IMG/VR virus record: IMGVR_UViG_3300042516_000148
Location: 1-24,660 of that record
Direction: 5' to 3' (one strand)
Length of the DNA: 24,660 bases
DNA from: a virus
Numbering within the stretch: the stretch's first letter is position 1; every line of letters begins with the position of its first letter. The notes beneath the pieces are model-generated. The model worked only from the letters and a program-made list of their open reading frames with translations, was not told the DNA's origin and did not search any database. Shown here piece after piece: positions 7,938 to 15,802 of the stretch. Both the position numbers and the translations under genes were made by a program.

Positions 7938-8215
7938 TGGCACTTACGGAAGATCTGGATATCTTCCTGGCAGACTTCGGCGTCAGCTGCACAGCTGGCG
8001 CCGTTACTGCACTGGGCATCTTGGACATGCCGAGCCAAGTATTGGCTGATGGCATGGTGCTGAGCACTGACTACACACTGACGGCTAAGGCGTCCGATTT
8101 CGGGAACCTAAGCCGCGGCAGTTCTATCACTGTCGCAACGGTCGCCTACACCGTGCGTGACGTGATGCTGCTAGACGATGGCAAGTTTGTTCAGATCGGG
8201 CTTCAGAAGACATGA
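7937..8215 (+). CDS. Head-tail connector, lambda FII-like
   Basis: The 92-residue protein follows the gpFII/ATP-binding-sugar-transporter-like connector pattern. It has an N-terminal helix (DLDIFLADFG), a GILDMPSQV turn, then a strand block DYTLTAKASDFGNLSRGSSI, then VAYTVRDVMLLDDGKFVQIG. In lambda, FII sits below gpW and bridges the head to the tail terminator. The 'T..V...D...L.RG..I.V....Y.VR.V...D.G....L' signature is visible throughout. It is somewhat shorter than lambda FII (117 residues), lacking part of the disordered N-terminus. It overlaps the previous and next genes by one and four bases. Confidence 0.75.
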   Translation: MALTEDLDIFLADFGVSCTAGAVTALGILDMPSQVLADGMVLSTDYTLTAKASDFGNLSRGSSITVATVAYTVRDVMLLDDGKFVQIGLQKT

Positions 8216-8850
8216 GCAGCCCATTCAAGGTCAACAGCAAAAGCCAGTGGTCGACGCTGAATCCAGTGTTGATGGCAGGAGAGCCTGGCTTTGAGAGCAT
8301 CGATAACAATCTGAAGATTGGCGACGGTAAGACGCCATGGAATCAGCTCCCCTATTTCGGTGGACCTGGGTATTGGGCCAGCTTCTGGGATAGCACCTCG
8401 CAAACAGCGACGGCTAATACTCCAACCTCAATTCTGCTGCGCTCTGCTGATACCGATAATCGTGGCATCAACATTGCCAGTCAGTCTCGGATCACGGTTG
8501 ACCATACGGGCATCTATAGCTTCACCTTCTCGATCCAGTTCAGCAATACTGACACCAGCATTCACGACATCAATGTCTGGTTGCGCAAGAACGATAGCGG
8601 TGCGTCAGGGGATGTGCCCGCTAGTGACAGCAAGTTCAGCATCATCTCAAGCCATGGCGGCACAGCTGGCAACGTGATCGGCACTGTGAACTTCGTGTTG
8701 AAGCTGCAGGCCCGTGACTACATCGAGTTGATCTGGGCGACCAGCAATGCCGCCGCATATATCCATGCAGAAGGTGCGGCCACCAGCCCGTTCGCGCACC
8801 CCAGCATTCCAGGCATTATCTGCACAGTGGTTCAGGTGGCATCAGCATGA
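8212..8850 (+). CDS. C1q-like fibre-type virion protein in the head-tail joining block
   Basis: This 212-residue protein begins with a short fibre-attachment motif: QWSTLNPVLMAGEPGFES, then NLKIGDGKTPWNQLPYFG. The same motif opens the tail fibre at 16300. Residues from about 65 form a jelly-roll-like beta domain with SRITVDHTGIYSFTFSIQFS, DINVWLRKNDSG and DYIELIWATSNAAAYIHAEG. That is the C1q/TNF-like fold common in cyanophage fibres and appendages. The gene lies where lambda has Z (tail completion) but shows no Z character. It may be a neck or capsid fibre, or a displaced adhesin. Overlaps of ATGA type at both ends keep it inside the coupled operon. Confidence 0.65.
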   Translation: MSSPFKVNSKSQWSTLNPVLMAGEPGFESIDNNLKIGDGKTPWNQLPYFGGPGYWASFWDSTSQTATANTPTSILLRSADTDNRGINIASQSRITVDHTGIYSFTFSIQFSNTDTSIHDINVWLRKNDSGASGDVPASDSKFSIISSHGGTAGNVIGTVNFVLKLQARDYIELIWATSNAAAYIHAEGAATSPFAHPSIPGIICTVVQVASA

Positions 8851-9275
8851 CAACCAAGCGCGAATCAATCCTGGCTCAGATCGCTACAACGCTGGCTGGC
8901 ACCACTGGCGTTAGCACGCGGATCTACCGCAGCAGGGTTGAACCGTTGGCGCGTGGCGAAAGCCCGGCCATCGTGATCGAACCGATCAATGACACAGCTG
9001 AGCAGAACACGAGTTTGCCCACGCTGGATTGGAGTCTGACGGTGCGGATCGCTGTGATCGTGCGCGGCAACGTGCCAGATCAGCAGGCTGATGCCACGGT
9101 GGAATCGCTGCACAGCAAGATCATGGCGGACCTGACGCTCGGCGGTTATGCCATTGATGTGCAACCGCGATCTGTCAGCTTTGAGATGGTTGAAGCCGAT
9201 CAGCCAGCTGGCGTGATTGGCTGCGAATATCTTGTGCGTTATCGCACTTCAGTGACGAATCTGACTACAAGCTGA
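8847..9275 (+). CDS. Tail terminator, gpU-like
   Basis: The 142-residue protein has the tail-terminator layout. An N-terminal helix (RESILAQIATTLAGTTGV) is followed by IYRSRVEPLARGESPAIVIE, a strand LDWSLTVRIAVIVRG, a helix ATVESLHSKIMADL, then GVIGCEYLVRYRTSV. In lambda, gpU caps the growing tail tube and joins it to the head connector. Its place between the connector block and the tail tube fits. I see no catalytic motifs. It ends before the only sizeable gap in this block (9276-9317). Confidence 0.75.
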   Translation: MTTKRESILAQIATTLAGTTGVSTRIYRSRVEPLARGESPAIVIEPINDTAEQNTSLPTLDWSLTVRIAVIVRGNVPDQQADATVESLHSKIMADLTLGGYAIDVQPRSVSFEMVEADQPAGVIGCEYLVRYRTSVTNLTTS

Positions 9276-9284
9276 GCCAGCTAC

Positions 9285-9305
9285 GATGGATTGAAAGATT
9301 CCATC
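9285..9305. repeat. Small inverted repeat before the tail tube gene
   Basis: GATGGA at 9285-9290 pairs with TCCATC at 9300-9305 around a 9-base loop. It lies in the 42-base gap between tail terminator and tail tube, the longest gap from 703 to 18405. With no T-tract, it may be an RNA-processing or attenuation element rather than a terminator. Confidence 0.35.
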
Positions 9306-9317
9306 CGGCCTTAAGCC

Positions 9318-10256
9318 ATGCCGCTGCTTTCTCGCCGCCAGCTGCTGCTGGCTGAACTGGAGGTTACTTACGGGACGGACCCTACACCGACCGCTGGTAG
9401 CAACGCGATCCTGGTTCGCAATATCGAAGTAACGCCGCTTGAGGCTGAGACCGTTAGCCGTGAATTGATCCGGCCTTATCTGGGCCAGTCTGAGCAGCTG
9501 TTGGCACAGACTCGGGTGTTGATAAACTTCGAGGTTGAGCTGGCAGGGTCCGGCACTGCTGGCACCGCCCCCGCTTACGGCCCCTTGCTGCGTGCTTGCA
9601 GCTTCACTGAGACCGTGAGCGCTGGCGTGAGCGTCACCTACGAACCCAACAGCGACGCCGCTCCCAAGTCGGTCACCATCTATTTCAATAACGATGGTGT
9701 GCTGCATAAGGCCACTGGTTGCCGCGGCACGTTCTCGCTGAACTGCGTAGTCGGCGAGATCCCCACCATCGCGTTCGAGTTCACTGGCATCTACAACACG
9801 CCTACGGACGTGGCACTGGGTAGCCCCACCTACGCCAACCAGGCCGACCCTGTGGTGTTCAAGCAGGGCAACACCAGCGGCTTCCAAGTGTTCAGCTATG
9901 CCGGTTGCCTGCAAAGCTTCAGCCTTGAGCTGGCTAATGAGATCGTCTACCGCGAGCTGGTGGGCTGCACCAAGGAAGTGCTGATCACAAACCGCGCCCC
10001 CGCGGGTGAGGTGATGATCGAGGCCGTACCCGTTGGCACGCACAACTTCTTCAGTGATGCCACCGGCAACAGCACCGGCAACCTGACCTTCCAGCATGGC
10101 CAGACCGCCGGCAACATTGTGACCTTCACGGCCGGGCAGATCGATCTGGGCAATCCCTCCTACAGCGATGAGGACGGCATCCAGATGCTTACGCTGCCGT
10201 ACATTGCCACCCCGACCGATTCGGGCAATGATGAGCTAGAGCTCGTCTACACCTGA
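9318..10256 (+). CDS. Major tail tube protein
   Basis: This 312-residue beta-rich protein matches the tail-tube family of siphoviruses with large tube proteins. It begins MPLLSRRQLLLAELEVTYGT, then DPTPTAGSNAILVRNIEV and an RELIRPYLGQSEQL block. Hydrophobic strands alternate with glycine turns and it ends ELVYT. It polymerises into stacked hexameric rings around the tape measure. The position just before the frameshifted chaperone pair and tape measure is diagnostic. C-ending codons are enriched, as in the capsid gene, consistent with high expression. ATG 9318 has no strong Shine-Dalgarno, which is odd for such an abundant protein. Confidence 0.85.
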   Translation: MPLLSRRQLLLAELEVTYGTDPTPTAGSNAILVRNIEVTPLEAETVSRELIRPYLGQSEQLLAQTRVLINFEVELAGSGTAGTAPAYGPLLRACSFTETVSAGVSVTYEPNSDAAPKSVTIYFNNDGVLHKATGCRGTFSLNCVVGEIPTIAFEFTGIYNTPTDVALGSPTYANQADPVVFKQGNTSGFQVFSYAGCLQSFSLELANEIVYRELVGCTKEVLITNRAPAGEVMIEAVPVGTHNFFSDATGNSTGNLTFQHGQTAGNIVTFTAGQIDLGNPSYSDEDGIQMLTLPYIATPTDSGNDELELVYT

Positions 10257-10260
10257 TCGC

Positions 10261-10641
10261 GTGGCTTTTGTCCTAAAGCAGTCCGATTCCTACACTTGGC
10301 CGGTGAGCATTAAGCTGCCGGCCAACGGTGGCAAGCGGGAACGGCAGAGCTTTGATGCTGAGTTCAAGCGCCTACCTCAGAGCCGGATCAATGAGATCCA
10401 AGAGCTGGTGCAGAAGCGCCTAAAGGCTACGGAACGGGGCGAGGAACCGGCTGTTGATATCAGCGATCAGAGCATTGCAGACGAAATCTTGGTCGGATGG
10501 GAGGGCATCATCGACGGTGACGGCGAGCCTGTGCCATTCAGCCAAGCCAGTAAGGCCATGCTGCTGGATGTGCCGATGATGGCCCCGGCGCTGATCAATG
10601 CGTTCTTTGAGTCGCTGGTTGAGCTGAAAAGAAAAAACTGA
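10261..10641 (+). CDS. Tail assembly chaperone, G-like short form
   Basis: The 126-residue protein binds the tape measure and delivers tube subunits in the siphovirus assembly scheme. Features are KLPANGGKRERQSFDAEFKR near the N-terminus, a helix RINEIQELVQKRLKA, EILVGWEGIIDGDGEPVPFS, and a final SLVELKRKN. The 'W.gI.d.dG.pvpfs' block is characteristic of tail assembly chaperones. It starts at GTG 10261 four bases after the tail tube stop. The final codons AGA AAA AAC TGA contain a slippery heptamer at 10632-10638, so a fraction of ribosomes should continue into the next frame (to 10961). Confidence 0.85.
   Translation: MAFVLKQSDSYTWPVSIKLPANGGKRERQSFDAEFKRLPQSRINEIQELVQKRLKATERGEEPAVDISDQSIADEILVGWEGIIDGDGEPVPFSQASKAMLLDVPMMAPALINAFFESLVELKRKN
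10632..10638 (+). promoter_or_regulatory. -1 programmed frameshift site, A AAA AAC
   Basis: The heptamer is in the correct register for tandem slippage: zero frame AGA-AAA-AAC, then TGA at 10639-10641. After a -1 shift, reading continues CTG ATC GGG GCC GCT GAG CAC and runs directly into the downstream frame ending at 10961. I see only a short GCCG/CGGC pairing downstream, not a strong stimulatory hairpin. Confidence 0.85.
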
Positions 10642-10961
10642 TCGGGGCCGCTGAGCACTGGGTGGCCGGCACTGAGATCGACGAGACGGCAAAGGATGCA
10701 GCCGTGTTCGGCATCGCGCCACCACCCAGCAAAGCGGCCAAGGATTACGAGGTGCTTGAGGAGGCATGGCCTGCTGTGCGCATGTTCCTAAAAGTGCAGA
10801 CACAATGGCGTGCTGATAGCGGCGCGATCATTGGCCTGGACTATTCGGCAGTGCGTTGGGCGTTTGAGCTGTATGGCGCCGACAATCCAGCTGAGCTGTT
10901 GAATGATCTGCAGATCATCGAGGCTACAGTGGTGGCAGCCGTCAACAAGCGCAAGAGCTGA
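10638..10961 (+). CDS. Tail assembly chaperone extension, T-like, made by -1 frameshift
   Basis: This frame is expressed as the C-terminal 107 residues of a roughly 233-residue G-T fusion beginning at 10261. The fusion reads VELKRKN followed by LIGAAEHWVAGTEIDETAKD. It contains YEVLEEAWPAVRMFLKVQTQ and YSAVRWAFELYGADNPAEL, the helical pattern of lambda T-like extensions that bind the tape measure. An independent start at GTG 10662 is possible but has no clear ribosome site. The conserved arrangement (tube, G, frameshift, T, tape measure) makes the fusion far more likely. The tape measure starts 3 bases later. Confidence 0.8.
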   Translation: MIGAAEHWVAGTEIDETAKDAAVFGIAPPPSKAAKDYEVLEEAWPAVRMFLKVQTQWRADSGAIIGLDYSAVRWAFELYGADNPAELLNDLQIIEATVVAAVNKRKS

Positions 10962-10964
10962 CCT

Positions 10965-12887
10965 ATGGCGCTGGACCTGACATCTGCATTAACAATTAAG
11001 GCGACTGTCGATGGTCTCAGTAAGATCCTCGGTCTGCAAAAGGCCTTGGCCGGCGCAGATAAGGAAGCCAATAGCTTGGGTGCAGCATTCAGCAAGCTAG
11101 GCGGTATGGCCGGCAAAGCGGCCGCGGCCATGACTGCGCTCGGCACAGCTGCTGTTGGCGGCCTCGCAGTGCTAGGTAAAGGCGCCATTGATGCTGCCGA
11201 CAATATCAATGACATGAGCCAGCGCACTGGCGTTGGCGTTGAAACCCTGAGTAAGTTCGGCGCTGCGGCTGAAGATAGCGGCAGCAGCTTGGAGGAAGTT
11301 GGCAAAGCAATGGGAAAGCTTGCCAAGGGTATTGTTGATCCTGCATCTGCTGCAAATGAGGCGTTGAGATCGATTGGCATCAGCTCTGTTGACGCCAGCG
11401 GCAAGGTGCGCACTGTTGATGCAGTGATGCTGGACATTGCTGACAAGTTCAGCAAGCTGCCAGATGGCGCACAGAAGACCGCGTTAGCCATGGAGATATT
11501 CGGCAAGTCAGGCGCCAACCTAATTCCGATGTTGAATGGTGGCCGTGAGGCAATGAGCCAATACAGCGCCACCATTACAACCGAAATGGCGCAAGCGGCC
11601 GATCAGTTCAATGATGCGTTGAACATGATCATGCGCGAGCTGGCTGGGCCATTCAATCAGGCCATTACAGCCGCATTGCCGTATATCACGCAGTTAGCGC
11701 AGCAGCTTGGGGAGTCACTCCCTGGCGCCATTGCGGCCCTGACGCCAATCATCACCGGACTGCTGCAGGGTCTGACGCAGCTTGGCCAGTGGTTCAGCAC
11801 GCTTAGCCCGCAGGCGCAGACCTTTGTGATCAGCGCTGCTGCGCTGACTGCTGGCTTCATTGCGTTGGCCCCCGCAGTGACAGCGATTGTGGCTGTGTTC
11901 ACAACGCTTGGCCCGCTGATCGCAGGCATTGGTGCAGCCATCGTCGGCATTCCTGCTGTGATAGCAGGTTGGGCCGGTGCAATCGCGCCCTTGGCTGCTG
12001 GTCTTACAGGATTGGGGCAGGTTCTGATTGCTGTGTTCAGTGGCCCGGTTGGCTGGGTTGCGCTGGCTGTAGCTGCTGGCGCGGCTATCTATGCCTTCCG
12101 CGATCAGATCAGCGCTGCGTTTCAAGCCATCGGCTCAGCTATTGGCACAGCTGCAGCAGCGTTTAAGACTGTCTTTATCGACCCAACTATTCAGCTTGGC
12201 CAGCAGGTGATCCAGTTCTTTACGCAGAGTTGGGCGCAGCTGGCTGAATATCTCAAACAGCCATTCGAGCTGGCATGGCAGTGGATACAGCAAAGCTTCA
12301 TTGCGCCACTGCAAACCGCCTTTCAGCAAGCTGTTCAATTCATCCAAAACGCATGGGCCAACATGCAGCAGATTATTGCTTCGCCTTTTACTGCTGCGCT
12401 GAACATCGTGAAGGGTGCCCTCAATGGCATCATGGCAGCCATTGAAGGCGGCATTAACGGAGCTGTGCGGGCGATCAATGCACTGATCGCCGCAGCCAAC
12501 CGCGTGCCTGGCGTAAGGATTCCGACCGTTAGTCCAGTCAAGCTCCCTCGCTTTGCTGAAGGTGGCATGGTCACTGGCCCAACCATTGCAATGGTCGGTG
12601 AAGGCGGCGAACCTGAATACATCGTGCCTCAGTCCAAGGCAAGCAAGTTTGCAGCCAACTGGATGGCCGGCGTCCGTGGCGCGGCTGCTATTCCGCGCTT
12701 TGCTGAGGGTGGCGTGGTGATGCCCAGTGCAAGCGTGAGCATTCAGACTGGGCCAGTCACGCAGATGAATGGCACCAACTACGTCACGACGCAAGATCTT
12801 AGCCGCGCAGTGCAGGCCGGCGTTAATCAAACGCTCAGTCTGATTGCCGGTGATGGCAGCGTGCGCCGCCAGTTGGGGATGGCCTGA
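10965..12887 (+). CDS. Tail tape measure protein
   Basis: The 640-residue protein sets tail length and fills the tail tube before ejection. The N-terminal part has GMAGKAAAAMTALGTAAVGG and a conserved block NINDMSQRTGVGVETLSKFG, then DKFSKLPDGAQKTALAMEIF and GKSGANLIPMLNGG (about residues 80-195), a signature of phage tail tape measure proteins. The centre (about 270-390) is very hydrophobic with several potential membrane segments, as expected for a protein that may reach the host membrane. Near the C-terminus PRFAEGGMVTGPTIAMVGEG and a second PRFAEGGVV occur. At roughly 1.5 angstrom per residue the tail would be about 95 nm; this is a rule-of-thumb estimate. Confidence 0.9.
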   Translation: MALDLTSALTIKATVDGLSKILGLQKALAGADKEANSLGAAFSKLGGMAGKAAAAMTALGTAAVGGLAVLGKGAIDAADNINDMSQRTGVGVETLSKFGAAAEDSGSSLEEVGKAMGKLAKGIVDPASAANEALRSIGISSVDASGKVRTVDAVMLDIADKFSKLPDGAQKTALAMEIFGKSGANLIPMLNGGREAMSQYSATITTEMAQAADQFNDALNMIMRELAGPFNQAITAALPYITQLAQQLGESLPGAIAALTPIITGLLQGLTQLGQWFSTLSPQAQTFVISAAALTAGFIALAPAVTAIVAVFTTLGPLIAGIGAAIVGIPAVIAGWAGAIAPLAAGLTGLGQVLIAVFSGPVGWVALAVAAGAAIYAFRDQISAAFQAIGSAIGTAAAAFKTVFIDPTIQLGQQVIQFFTQSWAQLAEYLKQPFELAWQWIQQSFIAPLQTAFQQAVQFIQNAWANMQQIIASPFTAALNIVKGALNGIMAAIEGGINGAVRAINALIAAANRVPGVRIPTVSPVKLPRFAEGGMVTGPTIAMVGEGGEPEYIVPQSKASKFAANWMAGVRGAAAIPRFAEGGVVMPSASVSIQTGPVTQMNGTNYVTTQDLSRAVQAGVNQTLSLIAGDGSVRRQLGMA

Positions 12888-13396
12888 TGGCTCAGTACGA
12901 TCTGCTGTGCTTTCTTGAATACTACGCCGACCGCACGAGCGTGTACGACATCAGCACCGGCAAGCGTGCGCCAACGCGGCGCTGGCAGAACTTCTACCAA
13001 GTGCCGCAAGATCTATCTACCGTAGATTCTGATGTGCAAGGTTCGTTTCAATATATTCCCTTTACCGCTGAGGGATTTACGCTTCGGCCAGCGAATAGCA
13101 TTGGCGAGCTATCCATTGAAATCGCCGCCACTGCAGACATTATCGACTTGACTGATACAGCTATCGGTGCCGGACGCCTTGTGATCGCATCGCTTTACCT
13201 TCAAGATGCTGGCGAGGACGCCCTTGATCCTGCCAGCGCCGTGCTTGTTAGCCGCTACATTGGCGGCATTGATGGCGCTGAAGTAAACGACACATCAGTT
13301 AGCTGGTCGGTTAGTCCAGTGGTCGACAAAAGCAAGCCGCAAATTCCAACCCGCAAAGTTGCATCTGATTTGATCGGGAGGTTTACAGGATCATGA
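12887..13396 (+). CDS. Minor tail protein, possibly gpL-like
   Basis: This 169-residue protein follows the tape measure. The segment FQYIPFTAEGFTLRPANSIG with ELSIEIAATADIID resembles the lambda gpL pattern (a 'Y.P..i.a.GF' strand followed by a 'P.L.i.n' strand), and its place before the tail hub agrees. It probably forms part of the tail-tip ring linking the tube end to the J-like hub. Lambda L is longer (232 residues) and has a C-terminal iron-sulfur cysteine motif. Here I see a single Cys (LLCFLEYYADR), so the cluster is absent. An unrelated distal tail protein is the main alternative. Confidence 0.5.
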   Translation: MAQYDLLCFLEYYADRTSVYDISTGKRAPTRRWQNFYQVPQDLSTVDSDVQGSFQYIPFTAEGFTLRPANSIGELSIEIAATADIIDLTDTAIGAGRLVIASLYLQDAGEDALDPASAVLVSRYIGGIDGAEVNDTSVSWSVSPVVDKSKPQIPTRKVASDLIGRFTGS

Positions 13397-15429
13397 CAAG
13401 ACCCGATGTGCAACAGAAAGCCAATTGGATGCAGTCAGAGCTAACACGGCTCAACCCTGGCACGTCATGGGTGCAAAGGAAACTACCCGGCGGCGCAATC
13501 CAAATCGTGCGCGGCAACGCACAAGACAAAACCAAACCAAATCAGTCAGCATCACAGCGCGATAGATCTCCCGGTAACCGCAAAACGCCACAGGCTGACC
13601 TGGGAGCACAGCAAAAGATTGCAACAGCAGGCGAAACGGTGCCAATCGTATTTGCAAAGCGTGTAAGCAGTAACGGCGGCGTATGGGTGCAGCCATCACT
13701 GGTCAAAGCAGGATCGCAATCATTCAAAGGCAGCTTTCTTTTTCCGATCAGTCAAGGCCAAGTAACAAGCTCGCCGGCGAAAATCTCGGCTTGGGTAGGG
13801 TTGCGCAATATGGCGCACCTTGCTGATCAAACGATCACGCTGAGCCATATCTACAACAGCGCCGCGACTATTGCTGCATCCCCTGGCACTTGCCCAGTAA
13901 TCGGCTCTGGTATGTATTGCGGTACTGATACCTATTCCTATTTGGCTGGTGGTCTTGGTGATAGCGGCACATGGACACACCGGCAGGATTATTTAGCGAC
14001 CAGCTACTGGGGGCTGCGAACGCAAACCACCGGCGTTGGTGATACCAGCAACTCAATCATTAACGCATCAGTGGAGGTGTTTGATAATGTCACCGGCACC
14101 GACCTAACTACTGCTTATTACAACGCATTGGGCTTGACTGTGGGCAGCAGCTTTGCATTCAACGCTGTTTACGACGGTTCCGGCAATATCATCGGTGGAT
14201 ATAACGCTGGAACCATTGTCGACACAATTGCCCTTACTGGTTACGTTGCGCCCAATCCAGCGTTTTGGTCTGGGCTTGGATCTTCCGGGAGTGTAACGTT
14301 TACATACACAGTTCAAAACGTAGACGATCAAATCAATCCATCCCTGCCCGCTAGCACTGGTACGCTTACCGGCATTCGCTTCGAATATGTTGTAAGCAAA
14401 TATGCCGATCCAGCCAGCACACCAACGGCAGACAACTCGTCCTATGGCGACATAACATTTCTGAAAATTGTAGGCGACATTTACGATCCCCCTGATTCGG
14501 GTTCATTCCCCACCACAACGCGCCAGCTTTCGATTTACTACGAGCAGGGCGTCACTGTTGATCTTTACAGTGCCGGCTTGGTTGGCGGCAGTTACACGCA
14601 AGGGGCCAGCAATCAGCTAGTTGATCTGGCCATGTATCTATTCAAGATTTACAAGCGCGTAAGCGCAACGGATCCAGATGTAGCGGCGCCAATTTACACA
14701 GACAACATGGAAGATATTGCCACATTCTGCGACGAATACAATCTTCACTTCAATGGGTTGATCTCTGAGGCGCTGAACATTGTTGAGTTCCTTAGCGAAA
14801 CAGCTCCTTACTTTCTTTTGTCATTTCAGTCCAATGGCGGGCAGTATCGTTTTGAACCGTTGTTGCCGCTTAATGGCAGTCAAGAGATTGATGCAGCTGC
14901 GTTGACGCCTGTGGCTACGTTTACAGAAGATGATATTCTTCCAGGATCATTCAGCAAAACCTACGTTCCAGCCGCAGACAAGACCGACGTTAATGCAGTG
15001 ATGCTGTATCGCAAGAACGATCCAGATACTATTGGTACACAGCAAACGGTACAGGTGCGCTACAGCGGCGTTGCATTGGACGCGCCTGTAGAGCAATTCG
15101 ATCTGACCGATTTCTGCGCCAGCCGCGATCACGCCATCATTTATGGCAAGCATTATCTGGCGCGACGCAAGTATTCTGTTCATGCGATCAGCTTTGCAAC
15201 GCCGCTTTCAACTGCTGGCCTGAAGCCGACCGACATCATCAAAGTCGACCGCCAGCGCATCACCAGCACGGGCGACAACCGCAGTGAGATTGAGTGGTAT
15301 CAGATCACCGCGATCAATCACCAGACCGATGGCACCACCAGCATTCAGGCGTCGCAGTTCCCGGTCAACAGCAGCGATGAAGCCGTGATGAGCGATCAAG
15401 TGCTGAACGGCACGTTTACAGTAGTGTGA
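13393..15429 (+). CDS. Tail tip/central hub protein, J-like
   Basis: The 678-residue protein is the best candidate for the tail hub that closes the tail tip. Near residues 70-115 it carries an assembly motif ETVPIVFAKRVSSNGGVWVQ like the N-terminal region of J-family tip proteins. From about 400 there is a baseplate-hub-like stretch: NQLVDLAMYLFKIYKRV, then DNMEDIATFCDEYNLHFNGL and APYFLLSFQSNGGQYRFEPL. It ends with a DIIKVDRQRITSTG strand block. It is much shorter than lambda J (1132 residues) and lacks fibronectin repeats, so receptor binding is probably passed to the downstream fibre and lectin-like protein. GGGAGG at 13376-13381 lies 11 bases before the ATG. Composition is lower in G+C than the terminase genes. 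Confidence 0.75.
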   Translation: MTRPDVQQKANWMQSELTRLNPGTSWVQRKLPGGAIQIVRGNAQDKTKPNQSASQRDRSPGNRKTPQADLGAQQKIATAGETVPIVFAKRVSSNGGVWVQPSLVKAGSQSFKGSFLFPISQGQVTSSPAKISAWVGLRNMAHLADQTITLSHIYNSAATIAASPGTCPVIGSGMYCGTDTYSYLAGGLGDSGTWTHRQDYLATSYWGLRTQTTGVGDTSNSIINASVEVFDNVTGTDLTTAYYNALGLTVGSSFAFNAVYDGSGNIIGGYNAGTIVDTIALTGYVAPNPAFWSGLGSSGSVTFTYTVQNVDDQINPSLPASTGTLTGIRFEYVVSKYADPASTPTADNSSYGDITFLKIVGDIYDPPDSGSFPTTTRQLSIYYEQGVTVDLYSAGLVGGSYTQGASNQLVDLAMYLFKIYKRVSATDPDVAAPIYTDNMEDIATFCDEYNLHFNGLISEALNIVEFLSETAPYFLLSFQSNGGQYRFEPLLPLNGSQEIDAAALTPVATFTEDDILPGSFSKTYVPAADKTDVNAVMLYRKNDPDTIGTQQTVQVRYSGVALDAPVEQFDLTDFCASRDHAIIYGKHYLARRKYSVHAISFATPLSTAGLKPTDIIKVDRQRITSTGDNRSEIEWYQITAINHQTDGTTSIQASQFPVNSSDEAVMSDQVLNGTFTVV

Positions 15430-15800
15430 TGGCCACCTTCCCCTCGCTGGCACCGCGCACTCGGTCGCTCACGTTGGGCGATATCCCGCAGCAGATCTAT
15501 GTGGGCACCAGTGGCGGTGAGGTGCGCTTTAAGCAGGGCAGCAGCTACATCGCGCAGCAGCTGACACTGGGCTATGAGTATCTGACAGAATCAGAAACGC
15601 AGCAAATCCTGGATCATTACGCTGGCCAGCAGGGCAGTCTGATTCCCTTCGATCTATCCGCTGCAGTATGGGGCGGCTACACCAGCCCGCCGGTTAGCAG
15701 CGTGGCGTATCAGTGGCGCTATACCGGGCCGTTTGACGTGAGCATTGCATCGCCACGCCGTTACAGCCTGACGGTTGAGCTTGAAACCGTGCCGATCTGA
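15429..15800 (+). CDS. gpM-like minor tail protein, copy 1
   Basis: The 123-residue protein shows the fold pattern of the phage minor tail M family. An N-terminal strand is followed by GEVRFKQGSSYIAQQLTLGY, LTESETQQILDHYAGQQGSL, and a C-terminal strand YSLTVELETVPI. The family normally reads 'vrFgdGY.Q.......' then 'lt..e...i..ff....G...F'. The next gene is a clear paralogue with matching blocks (GDIPQQ versus GDVPQQ, SAAVWGGYTSPPV versus SAEVWNGYVTPPV, WRYTGP versus WRYAGP). ATG 15429 overlaps the hub stop; a GTG at 15426 is less likely. The order (after J rather than before L) differs from lambda. Confidence 0.55.
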   Translation: MATFPSLAPRTRSLTLGDIPQQIYVGTSGGEVRFKQGSSYIAQQLTLGYEYLTESETQQILDHYAGQQGSLIPFDLSAAVWGGYTSPPVSSVAYQWRYTGPFDVSIASPRRYSLTVELETVPI

Positions 15801-15802
15801 TC

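Noticed and set aside
9249-10097. Antisense open frame of 282 codons opposite the tail tube gene
   Set aside because: Same cause: a C-ending codon bias on the plus strand suppresses stops on the opposite strand.
10639-10720. Stimulatory hairpin or pseudoknot after the frameshift site
   Set aside because: Only a 4-bp GCCG/CGGC pairing with a long loop was found by eye, too weak to call.
12135-12830. Antisense open frame of 231 codons opposite the tape measure gene
   Set aside because: Low-complexity His/Arg/Ser translation with no recognisable features; the sense gene is certain.
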